Assembly (NCBI GenBank): GCA_017859815.1
Contig: JAFMMM010000010.1
Location: forward strand, 1 to 43,815
Source: Planctomycetota bacterium
GTDB lineage: Bacteria; Planctomycetota; Planctomycetia; Planctomycetales; Planctomycetaceae
Direction of reading: 5' to 3'
DNA: 43,815 nt
The position numbers were made by a program, and so were the translations under genes. The notes under the pieces were generated by a model. That model saw nothing but the letters and a program-made list of their open reading frames with translations. It ran no database searches and was not told where the DNA came from. Below, piece after piece: positions 35,688-42,929 of the stretch (positions are counted from its first letter, which is position 1; every line of letters starts with the position of its first letter).

Positions 35688-36863
35688 TCAGGGGACGAGA
35701 AGCACGCGATCAGGGCGGACATCGACTGTGCGAAAGTGGTCGCCGAAAATCTTCGGGAAGAATTGAGACCCTGGCTGACGAGTGCTGACGGCCTTGAGTG
35801 AAATGATGGTCTGCAGAACGCGATTCACTGCCGGAGTTTGTTCTCCTGTAATCTGAATCGGAATCCCGTTGCTGCGGAGCGTGGCCACGACATCACCCAG
35901 CCTCGCCCGATCTGCCTGCAGCTGAAACAACCGAGTTTGTAATGAGTCGGGGGAAACGGCTGGGTTGCCGGCAGCTTTATTCGGTCCTGCTGACAAGGCT
36001 GCGAAATCGGCGTGCTGATCGATGGTTGCAGTGAGGATCGCGTCGCTTCCCGACCACCGTGGCTGCGGACCCTGCTTCCACTGCTGCTGAATCGCGTCCC
36101 GCTGGTCCCGCTGCGATGGATGCCGGAGTGTGAACTCTTCGTCCACGGCGATGGGGCGGATTGTGACGGCCGGCTGCTGTGCGTCGGCGTCGGCATACAG
36201 ATCAAACTGTGAGAGTACCAGACTGGCCAGTTCAAGAAACGTGAGTGGCGGAAGTTGCTGCTCTGCCCAAATGTCATGGGGTATCTGCGGCAGGTTGCGG
36301 ATTTGAATCCCACTGCGATCGGCAGCCTGCCGAAGAATTTCAGCCGGCGTTGCCGGTGTTTGCCAGCTCTGTGGGAAGGAAGTTGTTGCCTGCCGTGGAA
36401 TCGGTCTCCCCGGCAATTGTTTCCATTCGAGTTCCTGCTGGGCGGAATGCAGCAGCAGGACCGGAAGCCGCCGTGTCTGTAGTTGCGGGCCGATCAGCAC
36501 ATATTTGTCCGTCTGAACCACGACGGCTCCCGGTATCACCTCAGCCGTCTGCTGCAGGATTCGAATTCGTGGGACAAAGCCCGAGTCAATACTCACTGGC
36601 TGTCGGGGGTTCAGCAATCGATGACGAAGTACAGCGGCACCGGACTGGCTGCTGAAGTCATTCAGCATTTGGCCAAGCGAAACGTCACGAACCGACCAAC
36701 TGACAGACGTATCAAGGATTTTGCGCAACTGCTTTCCAGCTGCTGGAGGCGCGGAATGAAGAGGGGCACCGGAAACGGCGAACAGGACCGTCAGCAGTGC
36801 CGCTCTGATGAACGCTCGCCGAACAGGGTGTTCGGGTACGAAGATGTCATGTCTGCGGCACAT
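35688..36863 (-). CDS. Exported protein with secretin/TonB-short-N-terminal (STN)-like segments
   Basis: This is a 391-residue protein with a Sec-type signal (RRAFIRAALLTVLFAVSGAP). Residues of about 50-125 resemble the STN fold of secretins and TonB receptors: VSWSVRDVSLGQMLNDFSSQ, then PVSIDSGFV, then a helix and a strand pair ending VVVQTDKYVLIGP. A similar pattern recurs in the middle (TPAEILRQAADRSGIQIRNL) and near the C-terminus (LGDVVATLRSNGIPIQITGE, ending FRTVDVRPDRVLLVP). There is no secretin pore domain and no TonB barrel. The ATG at the complement of 36861-36863 follows GAGG. It is divergent from the Hsp70 gene across 274 bp. The fold call is moderate and the function is unknown; related planctomycete proteins are generally hypothetical. 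Confidence 0.65.
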   Translation of the reverse strand: MCRRHDIFVPEHPVRRAFIRAALLTVLFAVSGAPLHSAPPAAGKQLRKILDTSVSWSVRDVSLGQMLNDFSSQSGAAVLRHRLLNPRQPVSIDSGFVPRIRILQQTAEVIPGAVVVQTDKYVLIGPQLQTRRLPVLLLHSAQQELEWKQLPGRPIPRQATTSFPQSWQTPATPAEILRQAADRSGIQIRNLPQIPHDIWAEQQLPPLTFLELASLVLSQFDLYADADAQQPAVTIRPIAVDEEFTLRHPSQRDQRDAIQQQWKQGPQPRWSGSDAILTATIDQHADFAALSAGPNKAAGNPAVSPDSLQTRLFQLQADRARLGDVVATLRSNGIPIQITGEQTPAVNRVLQTIISLKAVSTRQPGSQFFPKIFGDHFRTVDVRPDRVLLVP

Positions 36864-37137
36864 TCAAATCCTCGCTGAGAAAAGGGTACATTGATGAAGC
36901 AACGTCGCAGATCGCGAACGCAGAATCCGGCGACAAAACCTGGCGATAGAATGCGGTTGCAGTCCACCGACAGACTGCGTTGTCGCTTACCGGCAGATGC
37001 AGGCCTGGGGACGTCCCCGGAATTGGCAGGTAAAGATCCTGGCTGGAAGCCGTGGTGTTTGAGAAATCCCGCTGGGTCCGCCCCCGCCTGGCCAGTAGAA
37101 TATTAGCGTCGCAGTGCCGCTACAGAAGGGTTTAGGG
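36864..37137. other. Divergent promoter region between the STN-like gene and the Hsp70 gene
   Basis: These 274 bp must hold promoters for both divergent genes. A TAGAAT at about 37095-37100 resembles a -10 element for the Hsp70 gene, but no good -35 lies at the right distance. I see no CIRCE-type inverted repeat (the usual HrcA operator of heat-shock genes). A short plus-strand frame from 36891 looks non-coding. Confidence 0.4.
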
Positions 37138-39045
37138 ATGAAAAAAACGCAGGCCGTCGGGATCGATCTTGGAACGACTTATTCCAGTCTCGCCGTACTG
37201 AACAAGCACGGCCAGCCGGTCACCATTCCGAATCAGGATGGTGAACTGTCTACGCCTTCCGTGGTCTATTTTGATGGGGCCAACGTGGTCGTCGGTACCG
37301 AAGCGCTGCGAAATGCGGTTTCATCTCCCGACCGCGTTGTCCAGCACGTCAAACGCTGGATGGGAGATCCGCAAAAGCTCTGGGAGGTTGATGGCCGCGG
37401 TTATACACCAACGGATATCTCTGCGTTAATCCTGAAGAAACTCCTTCGCGATGCAGAAACGCAGCTTGGGAAAATTCGCGAAGCTGTGATCACGGTGCCG
37501 GCGCTGTTCAGCGAAACACAGCGTCAGGAAACGCTGAACGCCGGGCACGCGGCGGGTCTGGAAAAAATCCAGATGATCAACGAGCCGGTCGCCGCTGCGC
37601 TCTGCCATGTTCTGGGTGACGAGGGACTGGCCTTTGCCGAACTGGCTGTCGACCAGAAAATCCTGGTCTTTGACCTCGGTGGCGGTACGCTGGATCTTGC
37701 TGTCGTTGATTATCGTTCTGAACACGTGCGGGTTATCGCATCCGGCGGAGATCCTGAACTTGGCGGACTCGACTGGACGCGGGTTCTGGTGGATCTGGCA
37801 GCCGGGCGCTTTCTTGAAGAAACCGGGATCGATCCAAGAGATCATCTCCGCAGCCTGCAGTATCTCAGTCTTGAATCAGAGCAGGCAAAGCGAAGTCTGT
37901 CCGCAAGAGATCGCGCTGCGGTTTCTGTGCAGCATGAGAACCAACTGAAGACTTACCAGATTGGAAAGAACGGGTTTGAACTTTCCAGTGCGAAGTTGCT
38001 GGAGAAGTGCCGACAGGTGACGAACGGTCTGTTGGCGGATAACAGCCTTGGCTGGGCTCGCATCGGCACTGTGCTGGTCACCGGTGGGGCTTCCCGAATG
38101 CCAATGATCCGTGATCTGTTACAGAAAATGTCCGGCCGGACATTGAATCGTACGTTGTCTCCGGATCAGTCGATCGCTCATGGTGCCGCCAGCTATGCGG
38201 GGATGTTGCTGTCCGGAGATGGCAGAGCTCAGGACCTGTTCAGCGGCAAAGTTTCGGAACGACTCGGCCGGATCCAGCAGCAAAGTGTGAACGCCAGACC
38301 ACTCGGCATCATGGTTCGGGATCAGCAGGCGGGGCGTCGCGTTCCGTGCTGGCTGATTCGGGCGAACACTGTATTGCCTGCGGCAGTGACCCATATTTTT
38401 GGGACAGCAGGCCCCAACCAAAGACGAGTGCGAGTGCGTCTTGTGGAAGGTGGGCTGGGGAAGCAGCCTGCGGTCGAAGTTGGTGAATGTGTGATTACTG
38501 ATCTTCCACAAAATCTCCCGGAGGGCTCCAAAGTTGAAATCACAATTGCATACGATCAGCAGGCGAGAATTCAGGTGACGGCTCAGGAGCTCCAAAGTCG
38601 TTGTCAGGCCACGGCGAATCTGACACGTCCGGGGAATGTGCTGCAGACGCAGTCGCCGGGCCGCGGCGAGTCAAAGAACGCAAAGACGCCACAAGCCAGG
38701 AAACAAGCCGCCGGAAAATCTGCCAGACCCGGTGCGAAAGCAAAGCAAAAGCGGCCCGCGCGCAAGCCCCCGCGGCCAAAACCTCGCCCCCCCGCCGCAG
38801 CAGTGACAGACTTTGGGGCAGAGTGTTTTGACGATGACTTGTTGCGAGCGATGTCGGATGCTGCAGATGAGAGCCCAGTCTTCTTGTGTCATCGGTGCGG
38901 AGTGGAGCTCAACTCCGCTGGCTACTGCGACGACTGCGATGGCGATCAGGCCCAAAGCAACCCTTCAGACAGCCTGAAGCAGCGCGATGAATCCGTCGAA
39001 ATCTCAGAAGAAGAGTTCTGGGATTACGAACTCGATCAGGAATGA
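37138..39045 (+). CDS. Hsp70-family protein with basic linker and C-terminal zinc ribbon
   Basis: This is a 635-residue Hsp70 relative. The nucleotide-binding domain is intact. It has phosphate-1 GIDLGTTYSS from residue 8, phosphate-2 DLGGGTLDLA from Asp179, and adenosine-binding VLVTGGASRMP near 312-322. A substrate-binding beta domain follows (about 375-500) with VTHIFGTAGPNQRRVRVRLV and EGSKVEITIAYDQQARIQVT. The usual helical lid is missing. Instead there is a Lys/Arg/Pro/Ala-rich stretch at about 510-556, then an acidic region with a four-Cys motif C-X2-C-X9-C-X2-C at 584-600 (CHRCGVELNSAGYCDDC), and an acidic tail. The ATG at 37138 follows a purine-rich site. No dnaJ or grpE lies nearby, so this is not the housekeeping dnaK. 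Partners are unknown. Confidence 0.93.
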   Translation: MKKTQAVGIDLGTTYSSLAVLNKHGQPVTIPNQDGELSTPSVVYFDGANVVVGTEALRNAVSSPDRVVQHVKRWMGDPQKLWEVDGRGYTPTDISALILKKLLRDAETQLGKIREAVITVPALFSETQRQETLNAGHAAGLEKIQMINEPVAAALCHVLGDEGLAFAELAVDQKILVFDLGGGTLDLAVVDYRSEHVRVIASGGDPELGGLDWTRVLVDLAAGRFLEETGIDPRDHLRSLQYLSLESEQAKRSLSARDRAAVSVQHENQLKTYQIGKNGFELSSAKLLEKCRQVTNGLLADNSLGWARIGTVLVTGGASRMPMIRDLLQKMSGRTLNRTLSPDQSIAHGAASYAGMLLSGDGRAQDLFSGKVSERLGRIQQQSVNARPLGIMVRDQQAGRRVPCWLIRANTVLPAAVTHIFGTAGPNQRRVRVRLVEGGLGKQPAVEVGECVITDLPQNLPEGSKVEITIAYDQQARIQVTAQELQSRCQATANLTRPGNVLQTQSPGRGESKNAKTPQARKQAAGKSARPGAKAKQKRPARKPPRPKPRPPAAAVTDFGAECFDDDLLRAMSDAADESPVFLCHRCGVELNSAGYCDDCDGDQAQSNPSDSLKQRDESVEISEEEFWDYELDQE

Positions 39046-39602
39046 AGGGAATCCCGTACTTCGTGAGTCAATTTCGGCGATCCTGCATTGGGAGAAAGCC
39101 GGTCGGAGATGTGGGGACGAAAAAAGTTGTCTCGGGGCTGACTCGCGGTGTCTGCTCGTGGATTTCTCAGCGCAGCGTCAGGGCCCGTGTTGATATGTCC
39201 ATGTGTTCATATGTGGATATGTTCATGTGTTCATTGCCAGCTGGCGTCCCCCGCTAATTCGAGGATTTGAATGTGGCCGGCCAGCCTGCGTAGATTCCCG
39301 GCATTGAGCAAAGCCCCGTTGAATTCGGTGATCGCTGCGAATTTCAGCTCGGGAAACGGCGATGAGCAGTGCATATCCTTGAGATTTGGCTGTTCAGTCC
39401 GTAGCATCTGTCGCAATCGAACGCTGTTCCGCGGGGCAGTTTTCGAGGATCTGTTCGGTGCCCGGCTCGGTTCAGTGTTTTTGACCGGTACCATGTGATC
39501 GCAAGCGGTTTGTTACGAGGTTTTGGAGTTGCGGAGCGTGGCTTTCTGCGTTGATCAGGCACCTTTGCCTGTCTGTTGTCTGCAGAGGCTTCGGAGAATG
39601 GT
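39046..39602. other. Intergenic region between the Hsp70 and phosphatase genes
   Basis: About 560 bp with no supportable gene. A 24-bp imperfect tandem repeat lies at 39192-39236 and is listed separately. A minus-strand frame at 39231-39494 gives an 87-residue translation with no family resemblance, and its plus-strand counterpart is no better. I see no T-tract terminator after the Hsp70 stop. Confidence 0.5.
39192..39236. repeat. Imperfect 24-bp tandem duplication
   Basis: GATATGTCCATGTGTTCAT at 39192-39210 plus ATGTG forms the first unit. GATATGTTCATGTGTTCAT at 39216-39234 repeats it with one mismatch. The sequence is AT-richer than its surroundings and made of ATGT/TTCAT words. Two units only; function unknown. 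Confidence 0.7.
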
Positions 39603-40115
39603 GTGATCTTGGACGAGCCGAAAGAGGAGCAAGTCACCCGCATCTTGTTTGTGTGTACAGGGAATACGTGTCGCAGTCCGATGGCGGAGGCCTTGTTTCG
39701 CTCGGCCGCGGCGGAGTTTCTAAAGTGTTCCGTCTGGCAATTGCGGGAACATGGGGTTGATGTGTTTTCGGCGGGCGTGGCTGCATGGGAGAATTCCCCC
39801 GCATCGCCTCAGTCTGTCGAAGTGATGAAGGATCGTGGGCTGGATCTGACTCAGCATCTATCGCGGCAGGTTACTGCGCAGATGATTGCACAGTCAGATG
39901 CTGTGCTGGCAATGACCCCGCGACATCAGGCTGTTCTGCAGCAACTGAGTCCGGCTGATTCCGAACGGATTTGGTTACTGGGTGGAAGCGGTGTGGACAT
40001 TGCCGATCCATTTGGCGGAAGTGTTGAAGAGTACAGGCAGTGTGCCGGCGAGATCGCGGAATACACCGACCGGTGGGTCCGCAGGTTGTTGTCGAAGAAG
40101 GTTGATGAACTCTGA
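39603..40115 (+). CDS. Low-molecular-weight protein-tyrosine phosphatase
   Basis: This is a 170-residue phosphatase of the LMW-PTP/arsenate-reductase fold. The P-loop is at the N-terminus: Cys18 and Arg24 in FVCTGNTCRSPMAEALF, the C-X5-R signature. The Asp general acid lies in DIADPFGGSVEEYRQCAGEI, as in YwlE-type phosphatases. I place the start at the GTG at 39603, which has GGAG six bases upstream. A TTG at 39576 would add nine residues with poorer spacing. The gene overlaps rpiB by one base (TGATG at 40113-40117), so the two are translationally coupled. The same ywlE-rpiB order is found in Gram-positive bacteria, where YwlE dephosphorylates protein arginine. The substrate here is not known. 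Confidence 0.92.
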   Translation: MILDEPKEEQVTRILFVCTGNTCRSPMAEALFRSAAAEFLKCSVWQLREHGVDVFSAGVAAWENSPASPQSVEVMKDRGLDLTQHLSRQVTAQMIAQSDAVLAMTPRHQAVLQQLSPADSERIWLLGGSGVDIADPFGGSVEEYRQCAGEIAEYTDRWVRRLLSKKVDEL

Positions 40116-40597
40116 TGAAGATCGGTATTGCCAGTGATCATCGTGGCGTAGCCATGAAGACCCGACTGACACAACTCCTTGAGAGCCTGGAGTGTGATGT
40201 GGTGGACTTCGGTCCGCATGACTCCCAGAGCGTGGATTATCCTGACTACGCTGCCGAGGTGTCCCGAGAGGTTTCATCCGGCAGGCTGAATCGGGGGATT
40301 CTGATCTGCGGAACCGGAATTGGTATGTGCATCGCCGCCAACAAGTTTGCCGGCGTTCGCGCCGCTCCGTGTCACGACAGTGTGACTGCCGAATACAGTC
40401 GCATGCACAACGACGCGAATATCATCTGCCTTTCAGCTGATCAGTTGAGCGAGCAGGTCGCTGATCAGGTGATTCGAATCTGGCTGCGGACCGAGTTCGA
40501 ACAGGGTCGGCACGGGCGGCGACTGGAGAAGATTTCGCGTTTGGAACATGAGGTTGCCGTGGATTTAATGGATCGCGAGCGCCAGCAACGCGAATAG
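40115..40597 (+). CDS. rpiB: Ribose-5-phosphate isomerase B
   Basis: This is a 160-residue enzyme that interconverts ribose 5-phosphate and ribulose 5-phosphate in the pentose phosphate pathway. The N-terminal ASDHRG motif is present (Asp8, His9). Cys65 in GILICGTGIGMCIAANK is the active-site base, and His98 in RMHNDANIICLSADQ helps ring opening. All match RpiB of other bacteria, and the length is typical. The start overlaps the stop of the phosphatase by one base. It could also act on allose 6-phosphate or related sugars, as some RpiB proteins do. An imperfect palindrome lies just after the stop (about 40607-40625). Confidence 0.96.
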   Translation: MKIGIASDHRGVAMKTRLTQLLESLECDVVDFGPHDSQSVDYPDYAAEVSREVSSGRLNRGILICGTGIGMCIAANKFAGVRAAPCHDSVTAEYSRMHNDANIICLSADQLSEQVADQVIRIWLRTEFEQGRHGRRLEKISRLEHEVAVDLMDRERQQRE

Positions 40598-40700
40598 TTG
40601 TTTTCCGCAGAGCAGCCTGCTCCGCAACCGGAGAACTCCCAGTGCGGATTCGTGCTCACGCGAATTGTCTTCCAGTCGGGGAACAGAAGGGAAGCTTGCA

Positions 40701-41081
40701 ATGAATGCCCAGAGTTTAAGATTTGCCAGGACTCACGAGTGGGTCTTTGTTGAGGGGGACACAGCTACACTGGGGATCTCTGAATTTGCGGTTGGGCAGT
40801 TGACAGACATCGTGCACATTGAGTTGCCGCAGCCGGGAGACACAGTCAGTCCGGGCAGTCCATTGGGGGAGGTGGAGAGTGTCAAAGCGGTCAGCGACAT
40901 CTACTCCCCGTTGACGGGAGAGGTGGTCGAGGTCAATGACGCGCTCCCTGGTGATCTGAACCTGCTCACCGAAAGTGCTTACTCCGACGGCTGGATCGCC
41001 AGGATTCGGCTTCGGAATGCTGATGAGCTGGATGCGCTGATGAGCTTCGAAGAATATCAGAAGCATTGCGAATCGGCCTGA
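40701..41081 (+). CDS. gcvH: Glycine cleavage system H protein
   Basis: This is a 126-residue lipoyl carrier protein. It shuttles the aminomethyl group of glycine between the P, T and L proteins. The family opening THEWVFVEGDTATLGISEFA is at 11-30. The lipoylated Lys62 lies in GEVESVKAVSDIYSPLTGEV, followed by NLLTESAYSDGWIARIRL. The ATG at 40701 follows GAAGGGAAG; an in-frame codon at 40665 adds 12 residues without support. The gene is about 100 bp after rpiB on the same strand. The partner genes gcvT and gcvP are not in the window. No glycine-riboswitch-like core is visible in the leader. Confidence 0.96.
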   Translation: MNAQSLRFARTHEWVFVEGDTATLGISEFAVGQLTDIVHIELPQPGDTVSPGSPLGEVESVKAVSDIYSPLTGEVVEVNDALPGDLNLLTESAYSDGWIARIRLRNADELDALMSFEEYQKHCESA

Positions 41082-41142
41082 TACCGGAACCGGTTCCAGT
41101 CCACCAGACTTGCAGCGATCAGCCGAAAGTTGAGGTTTGCCT

Positions 41143-42723
41143 GTGACTGATGCACCAGCGAAAAGCGGCAGCCGGAACGAGCAGACAGCGGCAGTAAGTG
41201 TGCGGCGTGTTGGAAAGGCCTTTGCTGCAGTACAGGCACTGCACGATGTCAGTTTCGAGATTCATCGCGGCGAACTCCATGCCGTGATGGGGGAAAATGG
41301 CGCTGGCAAAAGCACCCTCATGAAAATCCTTGCCGGGGTCATTTCCGACTTCACCGGGGAATTGGAGGTCAACGGTGAGCTGCGTTCCTTCCAAAATCCG
41401 TCTGACGCCGAAGCTGCCGGAATTGGGATGATTCACCAGGAACTGAATCTGGTGGAGCAGCTGAGTGTTTCCGCGAACGTATTCCTTGGCCGCGAGATTT
41501 GTTATCGCGGCGGACTGCTGAATTCGGCAGAGATGAATCGCCGTGCTGCGGACCTGCTGACTGAACTGCAGGCTGAGTTTGATGCTTCAGCGCTGGTTCG
41601 CGATCTGCGTATCGGAGACCAGCAACTCGTCGAGATTGCTCGAGCACTGTCCCTGGCGACCGAAATTCTGATCATGGATGAGCCCACGAGTGCGCTCACG
41701 GAGTCGGAAGTCGAGCGACTTTACCAGGTCATCGAGCAGTTGCGGCAGCGTGGGGTGACGATCATTTACATCTCCCACAAGATGGATGAAGTCTTTCATC
41801 TGGCCGACCGAATTACTGTACTTCGCGATGGCTGCTTTGTCAGGACGCTGCGAAGAACTGAAACCGATCCTCGAGAGGTCGCCCACCTGATGGTGGGTCG
41901 AGAACTTCCTGAACGCTCTCGACATGCTGCCTTCGACGCGGCATCATCGGAGGTGGCATTGGAGGTCAGGAACCTGTCTCTCACCCGGTCCGGTCAGGGG
42001 ATTTCTCAGCGACTGCGGGATATTTCTCTGCGTCTGCACAAAGGAGAGATCCTTGGAATCGCCGGCCTGATGGGAGCTGGTCGCACAGAACTTCTGGAGA
42101 GTTTGTTTGGGGTGGCTTCTGGCATTGTCAGTGGAGAGATCATTGTTGGTGGAGAGAGCTGCCAATTCCGGCATCCGGCGGAAGCAATGCAGGCAGGACT
42201 GATGATGGTTTCAGAAGATCGCAAGCGGCTGGGGCTCTTTCGCCAGCTGACGGTGCGGGAGAATATCAGCATCAGTGCACTGCGTGAAATTGCATCCGCA
42301 GGAATTGTCGGTGTCGGTGCGGAGCAGACTGCGGTCGGTGAGGTCATGTCACAACTTGCAGTGAAAGCTGATTCGCCCGAAAGTCGAATGACATCGCTCA
42401 GTGGAGGCAACCAGCAGAAATGCATCCTCGCCAGATGTTTGATGACAAATCCTCGCGTTCTGTTGTTGGATGATCCCACACGCGGTGTGGATATTGGCGC
42501 AAAGACAGAGCTCTATGCGCTGATGCAAAAGTTGGCTCAGGAGGGCATGTCGATCCTGGTGACATCCAGTGAATTGCCCGAATTACTTGCGGTTTGCGAC
42601 CGCATTCTGGTGCTGAGTGAGGGGATTCTGACGGCAGAGTTTCCCGTTGAAAAAGCGACTGAACAGGCGATCATGGAAGCCGCGACTCAGAGTAGACGGA
42701 CTGCATCAGCGTCCGATCACTAA
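41143..42723 (+). CDS. Second CUT2-type sugar ABC importer double ATPase
   Basis: This is a 526-residue fused double ATPase of the RbsA/MglA/XylG family. Domain 1 has GENGAGKST, the signature-like LRIGDQQLVEIARAL and Walker B ILIMDEPTSALTESE. Domain 2 has the degenerate GLMGAGRTE, then LSGGNQQKCILARCL and LLLDDPTRGVDIGAK. The last motif has Asp where most relatives, including the other copy in this window, have Glu. I place the start at the GTG at 41143, seven bases after GAGG; a TTG at 41137 is too close to that site. No permease or binding-protein gene sits beside it here; the next gene is a SirB1-like protein. Its membrane partner must lie elsewhere. Confidence 0.92.
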   Translation: MTDAPAKSGSRNEQTAAVSVRRVGKAFAAVQALHDVSFEIHRGELHAVMGENGAGKSTLMKILAGVISDFTGELEVNGELRSFQNPSDAEAAGIGMIHQELNLVEQLSVSANVFLGREICYRGGLLNSAEMNRRAADLLTELQAEFDASALVRDLRIGDQQLVEIARALSLATEILIMDEPTSALTESEVERLYQVIEQLRQRGVTIIYISHKMDEVFHLADRITVLRDGCFVRTLRRTETDPREVAHLMVGRELPERSRHAAFDAASSEVALEVRNLSLTRSGQGISQRLRDISLRLHKGEILGIAGLMGAGRTELLESLFGVASGIVSGEIIVGGESCQFRHPAEAMQAGLMMVSEDRKRLGLFRQLTVRENISISALREIASAGIVGVGAEQTAVGEVMSQLAVKADSPESRMTSLSGGNQQKCILARCLMTNPRVLLLDDPTRGVDIGAKTELYALMQKLAQEGMSILVTSSELPELLAVCDRILVLSEGILTAEFPVEKATEQAIMEAATQSRRTASASDH

Positions 42724-42929
42724 GGCTGCAGTCGCCTGGCAGCGGCTTTCTGCCCGCGATTTGCGCGATGGTGGCAGAATTTGCAGGTGCACGTGAGTTG
42801 TGCGAACTCAGTGGAGCAAACCCGTGCACCTTCTCTGTCTTCAGACGGGAGTGCATATTGAGGGGACCTGCGCGGGCGGGTATATTGGCTGGCAAAGATG
42901 CACACTCTTCACGGTCGGGTCAGGTTTTG
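42724..42929. other. Intergenic region with a nested inverted repeat
   Basis: About 200 bp separate the ABC ATPase stop from the preferred SirB1-like start. The striking element is the nested inverted repeat at 42785-42831. An in-frame extension of the next gene runs back to 42768, but its translation is Arg/Cys/Gly-rich and unlike the family, so I treat the region as non-coding. Confidence 0.5.
42785..42831. other. Nested inverted repeat (structured leader or operator candidate)
   Basis: AGGTGCACG at 42785-42793 pairs exactly with CGTGCACCT at 42823-42831. Directly inside it, TGAGTT at 42794-42799 pairs with AACTCA at 42805-42810 around a 5-base loop, so the two stems stack on the left arm. 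The 12 bases at 42811-42822 (GTGGAGCAAACC) form a one-sided bulge. A short pyrimidine run follows (TTCTCTGTCTTC), but it is not a proper T-tract. It could be a weak terminator of the ABC gene, a leader structure of the next gene, or part of a small RNA. Confidence 0.5.

Noticed and set aside
36891-37106. 71-residue plus-strand frame before the Hsp70 gene
   Set aside because: Arg/Pro-rich translation with no resemblance to known proteins, in a region needed for two divergent promoters.
37138-39045. Housekeeping DnaK
   Set aside because: It lacks the helical lid, has a zinc-ribbon tail, and has no grpE or dnaJ neighbours or CIRCE operator.
39231-39494. 87-residue minus-strand frame between the Hsp70 and phosphatase genes
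   Set aside because: No recognisable domain and no ribosome-binding site; considered as a possible transposase remnant but nothing supports that.
42768-42929. N-terminal extension of the SirB1-like gene
   Set aside because: It would translate the nested inverted repeat, and the residues are unlike the family; the ATG at 42930 starts where family similarity begins.
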